From Telmatactis stephensoni (Eukaryota > Cnidaria > Anthozoa > Actiniaria > Isophelliidae): a stretch of DNA of 64,000 bases. Location: assembly GCA_029948255.1 (NCBI GenBank), contig JALIZF010001204.1, forward strand, positions 62,001-126,000, in the 5' to 3' direction. The notes under the pieces were generated by a model, which was not told where the DNA came from, ran no database searches, and saw only the letters and a program-made list of their open reading frames with translations. Made by a program: the position numbers and the translations under genes. The first letter of the stretch is position 1. Each line of letters begins with the position of its first letter. This document shows positions 55,780 to 64,000 of this stretch, piece by piece.

Positions 55780-57360
55780 GACTGAGAAAACTATGACTGA
55801 GAAAACTTGGACTGAGAAAACATGGACTGAGAAAACATGGACTGAGAAAATATGGACTGAGAAAACATGGACTGAGAAAACATGGACTGAGAAAACATGG
55901 ACTGAGAAAACATGGACTGAGAAAACTTGGACTGAGAAAACTTGGACTGAGAAAACTTGGACTGAGAAAACTTGGACTGAGAAAACATGGACTGAGAAAA
56001 CAGGACTGAGAAAACATGGACTGAGAAAACATGGACTGAGAAAACATGGACTGAGAAAACATGGACTGAGAAAACATGCACTGAGAAAACATGCACTGAG
56101 AAAACATGGACTGGGAAAACATGGACTGAGAAAACATGGACTGAGAAAACATGGACCGAGAAAACATGGACTGAGAAAACATGGACTGAAAAAAACTTGG
56201 ACTAGGAAAACATAGAAAACATGGACTGAGAAAACATGGACTGAGAAAACCTGGACTAGGAAAACATGGACTAGGAAAACATGGACTGAGAAAACTTGGA
56301 CTGAGAAAATATGGACTGAGAAAACATGGACTAGGAAAACATGGACTGAGAAAACCTAGACTAGGAAAACATGGACTGAGAAAACATGGACTGAGAAAAC
56401 ATGGACTGAGAAAACATGGACCGAGAAAACATGGACTGAGAAAACATGGACTGAGAAAACATGGACTGAGAAAACATGGACCGAGAAAACATGGACTGAA
56501 AAAAACTTGGACTAGGAAAACATAGAAAACATGGACTGAGAAAACATGGACTGAGAAAACCTGGACTAGGAAAACATGGACTAGGAAAACATGGACTAGG
56601 AAAACATGGACTGAGAAAACCTGGACTAGGAAAACATGGACTGATCATGAGAAAACTTGGACTGAGAAAACATGGACTGAGAAAACTTGGACTGAGAAAA
56701 CATGGACTGAGAAAACATGGACTGAGAAAACATGGACTGAGAAAACATGCACTGAGAAAACATGGACTGGGAAAACATGGAATGGGAAAACATGGACTGA
56801 GAAACATGGACTGAGAAAACATGGACTGAGAAAACATGGACTGAGAAAACATGGACTGAGAAAACATGGACCGAGAAAACATGGACCGAGAAAACATGGA
56901 CTGAAAAAAACTTGGACTAGGAAAACATAGAAAACATGGACTGAGAAAACATGGACTGAGAAAACCTGGACTAGGAAAACATGGACTAGGAAAACATGGA
57001 CTGAGAAAACTTGGACTGAGAAAATATGGACTGAGAAAACATGGACTAGGAAAACATGGACTGAGAAAACCTAGACTAGGAAAACATGGACTGAGAAAAC
57101 ATGGACTGAGAAAACATGGACTGAGAAAACATGGACTGAGAAAACATGGACTGAGAAAACATGGACTGAAAAAAACTTGGACTAGGAAAACAGAGAAAAC
57201 ATGGACTGAGAAAACGTGGACTGAGAAAACGTGGACTGAGAAAACATGGACTGAGAAAACATGGACTGAGAAAACCTGGACTAGGAAAACATGGACTGAG
57301 AAAACATGTCCATGTTTTCCTAGTCCATGTTTTCTCAGTCCATGTTTTCTCAGTCCAGTC
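55780..57360. repeat. 15-bp minisatellite ACTGAGAAAACATGG with a terminal inversion
   Basis: About 100 copies. At about 57306 the orientation flips (CATGTTTTCTCAGTCC), giving a palindromic end. Larger blocks with GGACTAGGAAAACATAG recur at about 56190, 56500, 56910 and 57180. The open frames on both strands reflect the 15-bp period and are not genes. Confidence 0.95.
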
Positions 57361-58087
57361 CAATCAAGGTTTTACAACCTGCCCCCCCTCCCCCCAAATA
57401 GAACAAGTAACAGTTTATAGAGTGTATGGTTTTCATTAACCCGTGAAACACACTTTAGTGTATCACTCTTTAATACATGTACACCCTAATTCATCACACA
57501 GGGTCCCCTATACCTTTTGCGTGAAACGTGAATGACTGATTTATTTTGATGTGAAACGTGATTTAATTCCGGTCTAAAATATTTTTGCGTCCACGTGAAA
57601 CTTTTCATTTTTTGTGAACATGAAAGAGAATTTTTAATTTTCCGTGACGAGTGAAAAGACCAAATATTTTTGCGTGATATCATTTTGCAATGGGGTATTA
57701 GGGGATCTGATCACATCACGGGTTAATGAAAAGCACTCTAAAATCATTCTAGGAGATTAGTCTCTTGCAGTTTGGTTTCGTGTGCTAAGACTGAACAGCT
57801 GCAGGCCCTGATCAGTTTCACCACAGGAGGCCCAAGCTCACAACGAGAGGCTATATAAAGCTTTGTACGGGAGTTTAGGCTCCGTTCCATGATAACTCCG
57901 TAAATAATAAAGAAAATAAACTCTAACGTTTATGCAATGTTGTTTGTATCATTGGTGTTCTCTGGTAGCGATTTGAGGCCATTTCGTCGTTTTTGCTGAG
58001 CTTTCTCTCCATATGACTGAGGAAAGTGTTACAACAGATATGTAAACCATTTTTGTGTGTGTGTGTTATTTCTGAATTAAGTTTGGT
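57361..58087. other. No gene seen
   Basis: Includes a C-rich tract at 57382-57396 and the inverted pair ATTAACCCGTGAAACA (57436) and TCACGGGTTAATGAAA (57715), which suggests another small element of about 300 bp. Confidence 0.5.
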
Positions 58088-58297
58088 CAAGAGTCCATAA
58101 TACTAAGACAGCGAAACTCAGTATTGATGTCTGTGCGATGTTCGTGGCGGCTAAGGCTATTTTTAGTAACTTCGCCATCGCGCGCGCAAGGCACTTAAAC
58201 AATAGAATTTGATTTTGGACGTGCGCGCGGACGGGATCATTTGCTTTCGGCATTTGAATTCTATTGTGTAAGAGCCTTGCGCGCGCGATGGCGAAAG
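58088..58297. mobile_element. MITE family B, copy 4, right end lost
   Basis: The left terminus (CAAGAGTCCATAATACT) and inner CGCCATCGCGCGCGCAAG arm are present, and homology stops after GCGCGCGATGGCGAAAG. Confidence 0.85.
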
Positions 58298-58406
58298 AGT
58301 TGAATTTGACTGAGAGTTATTACATATATCTGATATATGCATTTGGTCGATTTGTATCCTGCGAGCAAATTAAAGGCAATAGTCCACTTCACAGTTCTCT
58401 ACGTCT

Positions 58407-58570
58407 TCTTGAAAGGTAGCCGTGCCTTTGCATCGAAGTGAGACGAACGGTGAGCTTGCAATGATAGAGACCTGTGAATAATTGTTCTAGGTGTTAAAAA
58501 AGGTATCTATCATTGCAAGCTCACCGTTCGTCTCGTTTCGACGCAAAGGCACGGCTACCTTTCATCGCCC
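58407..58570. mobile_element. Hairpin MITE (GAAAGGTAGCCGTGCCTTTG)
   Basis: Left arm GAAAGGTAGCCGTGCCTTTG with GGTGAGCTTGCAATGATAGA. Right arm TCTATCATTGCAAGCTCACC with CAAAGGCACGGCTACCTTTC. Confidence 0.88.
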
Positions 58571-60038
58571 CATATAAGGGAATCCAGAATGATGCAAGAT
58601 TCCTAGAGCTGTCTCATAGATTCGGATTCCGGATTCCGGATTCCAAGTGCGGGCATCCAGATTCCATCGAGCTGGATTCCAGAGTCCAAGTATTGGATTC
58701 TGGATTCCAGATACCAAGTGCTGGATTCTGGATTCCAAGTGTTGGATTCTGGATTCCAAGTGTTGGATTCTTGATTCCAAGTACTGGATTCTGGATTCAA
58801 TGTGCTGGATTCTGGATTCCGTGTGCTGGATTCCAGATTTCATGTGCTGGAAATCCAGATTCCAAGTGCTGGATTCCAGATTCCATGTGCTGGATTCTGG
58901 ATTGCAAGTGCTGGATTCTGGATTCCATGTACTGGATTCTGGATTCCAAGAGCTGGATTCTAGATTCCAAGTGCTGGATTCCAGATTCCATGTGCTGGAT
59001 TCTGGATTTCATGTCTGGATCCGGATCCAAGTGCTGGATTCTGGATTTCCAAGTGCTGGATTCTGGATTCCAAGTACTGGATTCTGGATTCCAAGTACTG
59101 GATTCTGGATTCCGGATTCCGAGAGTACTGGATTGTGGATTCCAATTACTGGATTCTGGATTCCGATTCCAAGTACTGAAGATTTGGATTCCAAGTACTG
59201 GATTCTGGATTCCAAGGGCTGGATTTTGGATTCCAAGGTCTGGATTCCGGATTCCAAGGTCTGGATTTTGGATTCCAAGGGCTGGATTTTGGATTCCAAG
59301 GGCTGGATTCCGGATTCCAAGGGCTGGATTTTGGATTCCAAGGACTGGATTTTGGATTCCAAGGTCTGGATTCCGGATTCCAAGGGCTGGATTCTGGATT
59401 CCAAGGACTGGATTTTGGATTCCAAGGTCTGGATTCTGGATTCCAAGTAACTAGATTCTGGATTCCAAGTGCTAGATTCTGGATTGCAGTACTGGATTCT
59501 GGATTCCAAGTGTGGATCCGGATTCCAAGTAGCTGGATTCTGATTCCACAGTACTAGATTCTTGATTCAGTAAATAGATTCTGGATTCCAAGTATTAAGA
59601 TTCTGGATTCCAAGTACTGATTCTTGTTTCCAAGTAACTAGATTTCTGGATTCCAATTACTGGTTCTGGATTTCCAGTACTAGATTCTGGATTCCAAGTA
59701 CTGGATTCCTGGATTGCCAATGTAGCAATGGATTCTGGATTCCAAGGTCTGGATTTTGGATTCCAAGGTCTGGATGCTGGATTCCAAGGTCTGGATTTTG
59801 GATTCCAAGGTCTGGATTCTGGATTCCAAGGTCTGGATTCTGGATTCCAAGGGCTGGATTCCGGATTCCAAGGACTGGATTTTGGATTCCAAGGACTGGA
59901 TTTTGGATTCCAAGGTCTGGATTTTGGATTCCAAGGTCTGGATTCCGGATTCCTAGGACTGGATGCCGGATTCCAAGTGCTAGATTCCGGATTCCAAAAT
60001 TAATTTTTTCGTGAATTCCGGATTCCAGATTCCCTTAC
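58570..60038. repeat. CTGGATTCTGGATTCCAAGT minisatellite bracketed by inverted ends
   Basis: About 65 copies of a 21-bp unit. The 5' part ends mostly in AAGTGC/AAGTAC and the 3' part in AAGGTC/AAGGGC. TAAGGGAATCCAGAAT at 58576 and ATTCCAGATTCCCTTA at about 60021 are inverted, as if the array grew inside a MITE. The frames of up to 313 codons are period artefacts. Confidence 0.93.
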
Positions 60039-60551
60039 AGGGTGTAACTTTCAAGATGGCGCAGGGAACTATGAAGGGGACTATTTTGCCGTACTTCAAT
60101 CATATATAGTAAGCACAAAATATATCGAGGAACGCAAGCTCAATCAAACTAAACACATGTAACTCTGTTGATAAAACTATTTATGACTCAGTTCAAACAG
60201 GTCGACTAGTATCAAATAGTGATGTTAAGCTAATTCTATTGCTTTCTATTGTTTAATTGATACTATATGCAAATTATTGCACGCTTTTTTATTGAGTGCA
60301 ATACAAAACCCTCCTCGACGAGTTTTTTTCAGTTCAGCACTTTTTGAAGAGCACTGTCCGCTGACCAACGAATGGCATGTTCACAAATTTTTCTCTCTCG
60401 CCCGCCCACGATATCGAGCTGTTGTCACGAGCTGCGAGCCACGTAGTGTTAAGAAATGAAAATCGTATTGAAATGGATACAATAAAAGAATGTACGTAGA
60501 CCTTGAACAGTTGTTGTACTGATTATACCAGTAGAAGTCGAGTTGCCATGT

Positions 60552-60700
60552 TAGAGCAGATTTCGTATGAGTATGAAAACGGTACCGCACGGTCACGGCA
60601 CGGTTACGGCAGGAATTTCGAATGTTTTTATAGACATCACGGCACTGACACGGGCACGGTACGGGGCGGTCCGTTTTACACTCATACGAAATCTGCTCTA
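60552..60700. mobile_element. MITE family D, copy 7
   Basis: TAGAGCAGATTTCGTATGAG mirrors CTCATACGAAATCTGCTCTA. It is close to the apparent family consensus. Confidence 0.92.
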
Positions 60701-60732
60701 TTACAACGAAGTAGTATAATGATGCCATGCAG

Positions 60733-61392
60733 GTTTTATAGAGGTTTCATTTATAAGCAAATGTATGGAGATTCCAGCTGTTGGGACATAGAGACCTGTC
60801 CGTTATAGAGAGGTGTCTGTTTTATAGAGGTTTCATTTATAAGCAAATGTATGGAGATTCCAGCTGTTGGGACATAGAGACCTGTCCGTTATAGAGAGGT
60901 GTCTGTTTTATAGAGGTTTCATTTATAAGCAAATGTATGGAGATTCCAGCTGTTGGGACATAGAGACCTGTCCGTTATAGAGAGGTGTCTGTTTTATAGA
61001 GGTTTCATTTATAAGCAAATGTATGGAGATTCCAGCTGTTGGGACATAGAGACCTGTCCGTTATAGAGAGGTGTCTGTTTTATAGAGGTTTCATTTATAA
61101 GGAAATGTATGGAGATTCCTGCTGTTGGGACATAGAGACCTGTCCGTTATAGAGAGGTGTCTGTTTTATAGAGGTTTCATTTATAAGCAAATGTATGGAG
61201 ATTCCAGCTGTTGGGACATAGAGACCTGTCCGTTATAGAGAGGCGGTGTCTGTTTTATAGAGGTTTCATTTATAAGGAAATGTATGGAGATTCCTGCTGT
61301 TGGGACATAGAGACCTGTCCGTTATAGAGAGGTGTCTGTTTTATAGAGGTTTCATTTATAAGGAAATGTATGGAGATTCAGCTGTTGGAACA
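60733..61392. repeat. 86-bp satellite array, inverted relative to 40.2-41.5 kb (about 7.7 copies)
   Basis: The unit is the reverse complement of the 40-kb array (GGACATAGAGACCTGTCCGT, TTTATAGAGGTTTCATTTAT). Spacing of equivalent sites at 60781 and 60867 gives 86 bp. Confidence 0.94.
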
Positions 61393-61812
61393 TTAAGACT
61401 TTGACGTGCCAGTAGTGTAGTCGCGTTTCTCGAGAAAGGGGCCCGAGGACTCAAGTCGAGAACTTAAGCCCGCGATAACACTTGGTTAAAATTAATCCGG
61501 CCCTTTCGAACAACTACCTAGATGGAAGCTGGTAATGGGTTGTTGTGTGACGCAATGTCACGCAGCGACACTCAACACAGGTAGCCCACGGTTCAACTCC
61601 TTTACAAAAACATGTCTGAAGCCGTGCGGATTAATCGAACTCATAACCTTCAATTACGACCACGATCGTGAAGCTGCCATCATACTTCGTACAGGAGTTG
61701 AGCCTAGGCTGGCTGCTATAACAACCTTAATGTATGAAGAGGTAGTGTTGCGTGACAAACGTGCCGTCTCACACAGATGTCATAGTATCATCTAGTATCC
61801 AGTGATAGTAAA
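61393..61812. other. 5' flank of the 5'-nucleotidase gene
   Basis: No TATA box or repeat is recognised. An 86-codon frame at 61535-61795 is unsupported and ends just before the gene's ATG. The promoter and any 5' UTR probably lie here. Confidence 0.4.
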
Positions 61813-62148
61813 ATGAAGGTCACAAGCTCTTTAGCTGCTTCTGTTATTTTGATTCAGCTCACCATCGTCATTTCCTTCAAGTTGACTATCATTCATACTA
61901 ATGACATTCATGCCAGATTCGAGGAATCGACCGCTTTCGGTGGACTGTGCGAAGGCGAAGCCCGTAAGGAGAATAAGTGTTATGGAGGGGCAGCGAGACG
62001 AGCGACTATAATCAAGCAAATCAGAGCTCAAGAACCCAATGTTATACTGTTAGATGCTGGAGATGTATTTACTGGCACAATGTGGTACAACACTTATAAA
62101 GGGAATGCTACATGGAAGTTGATGAACGAATTGAGATACGATGCGATG
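61813..62148 (+). CDS. Ecto-5'-nucleotidase (CD73-like), first coding exon
   Basis: The exon encodes 112 residues, phase 0, with donor GTGAGT at 62149. The enzyme family hydrolyses extracellular AMP to adenosine using two metal ions. Seen: signal peptide 1-21 (MKVTSSLAASVILIQLTIVI), then FKLTIIHTNDIHARFEE with metal ligands Asp31 and His33, Cys46 and Cys56 in the position of the CD73 disulfide, GGAARRATIIKQIR, and LLDAGDVFTGTMWY with bridging metal ligand Asp84. The sequon NAT is at 98. The exon stops at RYDAM, just before the expected GNHEF motif, which must be in the next exon beyond the window. UshA-type nucleotidase/UDP-sugar hydrolase relatives share these motifs. Confidence 0.92.
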
Positions 62149-64000
62149 GTGAGTATTTGAGTTACTTGTCCCTTAATTAACTTTGTGCTCTGCGGTCATC
62201 TCGTGGTAAGTGTCAGTTCCAAATGGGCTGTCGTTAAAACGCGGGTGCGGATTGCGGATAGATTTTTGCGGATTGCGGATTGCGGATAGATTTTTGCGGA
62301 TAGTGTCCAAAATATGATAAAAATAATTATAAAATTAAAGAGTAAGTAATGATAAACAACAAAGAACAAAAACAAATATCTAAATAAAAACGGCCAAAAG
62401 AACTTTTTCTGCTTTATAATCTGTCATCGTGATTCAGATAGCGAGTTTGTGCGGGTCAAGAAGCTAGCAGCGTTTTGTGCAGTTTGCTAAAAAACTTGTT
62501 TTGAAACATTTCAAGATCATTTTTAGAACTAGCCGTTTCTAATAGAAAGTGAAATGCTGCGAGCAGAAAACAGCTGGTGTATCTACGTTAGCAGAACTGT
62601 TCCCCTAAAACTCACGAAAGTACACCGCTTTGTCTGATATATCAAATCTCCTGTGCGTTGTGTGACGAACACTGCTAGTTGACCTTCCGTATTGGACTTC
62701 AGTACAGAACATAATTCCGTCCAGGTTCAGTGTCGGACACACATAGTTCAAAATATTTAGCACTTTGAGTAAATTAATTTAAAAAAATTGGGGTAGCTCA
62801 TCACCCTTCCTCGCAGCCAAGTGCTGAATTACGAAGGGCGCAGCTCAACGTGATCGAGTCGAAGGTTTACAAGGGTGCTTTCATTACGAGACAATATACG
62901 ACCCATGTCTGCGGATCACGGAGATCACGGTTTTTGAATAGCGATGGCAATGATTATAAAACTAACTGACTACGACAACACAAGTTTTAGAAATGTACAA
63001 GTACATTTTATTCACTGAAATATATTGCTTTTTCAAACAATCACAAACAGTGTTAGGAATGATTATAAAACTAATTGATTAAAGTTTGTTTAGTTAGTAA
63101 AGGATGTGTATCGCTCCCTGGCAGCTATAAAAAGAGTGCTTAATATCTGACACATAATTTGCCTTGTAATGTATAGAGAATGCATAAATATATGTGGATT
63201 TAACTGAACTACTAAGAGTAGTCTGCGTAAAGAAAGCAAAATTTCGATTCACCAAAAATTTTAGCGATATCGTGTGGCTTTCTAAAGAGATTTTACCTCT
63301 TTGAAGAGGAGAACATTGGAATGCAACTTTATATCGTCTTGCTTCGATCGAGCGTACAACGCGGCGATGAAAAACTCATAAAAGGACATTGTCTTTCCTG
63401 AGAAATATCACTAAACAGTTCATGACCTTGCTGAACACTTCCACGAATACAAAGCAGGATTCAGTGGATTCCCGGGTATGATAAATCTGAATAACAACGA
63501 CAACTTAGCTAGAAAACAAAGACTCCAATCGCGTGGTCAGCGATCATTCCAAGCATATTTGGATGACGTCACAAATCATCGTTCGCTACATACATATACA
63601 TACGTGCCTACCAAGAATCGAGTTCAGAGCTGGTACATAAACATGCCGCGCATGTGCAAGATTAGTGTCGCTGCTCGCTTCGCTCGCAGCAATAATATTA
63701 AAGAAGTAATTTTGATCTTCAACTTCAAAACCTCTCCAAAAGTAAAGGAACACTAAGGTCATTTGTTTCTGATCACCGTGACAAACCTTGCGCGTGACAG
63801 TCGTACATAGGATTGCAAGTCAGTGAATTCGATCCATGTGACAAATGCAATATTTACTAGAGCCTACTTTTTCTTTTAACGGGGAATTTTTTCTTTCTTT
63901 TTTTTTTTTCTTTCTATTGGTTGCATACACTCTTTCTTTATAAGTATTCCGACAACAAGACCATGGACGACAGGATAGATGAAGCCCCGGCCAGTAGAGG
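62149..64000 (+). other. Intron 1 of the 5'-nucleotidase gene (open at the window end)
   Basis: No GNHEF-encoding exon was found. A GCGGATTGCGGATAGATTTTT short repeat lies at 62246-62302 and a T-rich tract at 63890-63915. The 92-codon frame at 63478 is unsupported. Confidence 0.6.

Noticed and set aside
55736..57363. Long frames such as repeated FSQSM or EKTWT
   Set aside because: Translation of a 15-bp tandem repeat in several frames; no start context, no domain.
58513..59954. 313- and 267-codon frames of repeated WILDSK/GFWIPS
   Set aside because: 21-bp repeat read in frame on both strands; not protein-like.
63478..63756. 92-codon frame as a second gene
   Set aside because: It lies in the open intron of the 5'-nucleotidase gene, has no known motif and no splice or promoter support.

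Overview
The window is eukaryotic, AT-rich and mostly repeats. It carries four recognisable protein-coding loci with GT-AG introns, no operons, no rRNA and no convincing intact tRNA. The gene set is metazoan: a C-terminally membrane-anchored UDP-glucuronosyltransferase (UGT), a type II membrane copper amine oxidase (AOC), the first exon of a CD73-like ecto-5'-nucleotidase, and a single-exon secreted glycoprotein. The dense MITEs, a tRNA-like SINE and a hammerhead-ribozyme retrozyme suggest an invertebrate. A cnidarian, probably an anthozoan, is my best guess, but that is inference and not a sequence match.

Layout. 0.2-3.2 kb (+): the last three exons of a UGT gene, with a 27-bp repeat and a larger minisatellite in its introns. 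3.3-24 kb: no confident gene. It holds a diverged tandem segmental duplication (about 4.85-10.7 kb against 15.1-21.5 kb), each copy with a long 22-bp minisatellite, plus many inverted-repeat elements. Some of these elements have visible target-site duplications or an empty site in the other copy. A possible tiny Cys-containing gene with TATA box and poly(A) signal lies at 10.7-10.9 kb. 25.3-27.1 kb: a 1.8-kb near-perfect palindromic element flanked by TTAA. 27-37.8 kb: MITEs. 37.8-38.7 kb (-): an intronless gene for a signal-peptide, Arg/Gly/Ser-rich, multiply glycosylated, C-terminally anchored protein. 40.2-41.5 kb: an 86-bp satellite, found again inverted at 60.7-61.4 kb. 44.9-52.0 kb (-): a complete three-exon, 800-residue copper amine oxidase. 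Its second intron is filled by a 117-bp higher-order repeat. Its first intron holds a 233-nt unit between two hammerhead ribozymes, one intact and one decayed, on the opposite strand. 54-60 kb: MITEs and two large minisatellites (15-bp and GGATTC-type). 61.8-62.1 kb (+): first exon of the 5'-nucleotidase; the rest lies beyond the window.

Three of the gene products act at membranes facing the ER lumen or cell exterior (UGT conjugation, amine oxidation, AMP hydrolysis). Nothing in the sequence shows they are co-regulated. The most notable non-gene signal is the pair of hammerhead ribozymes.
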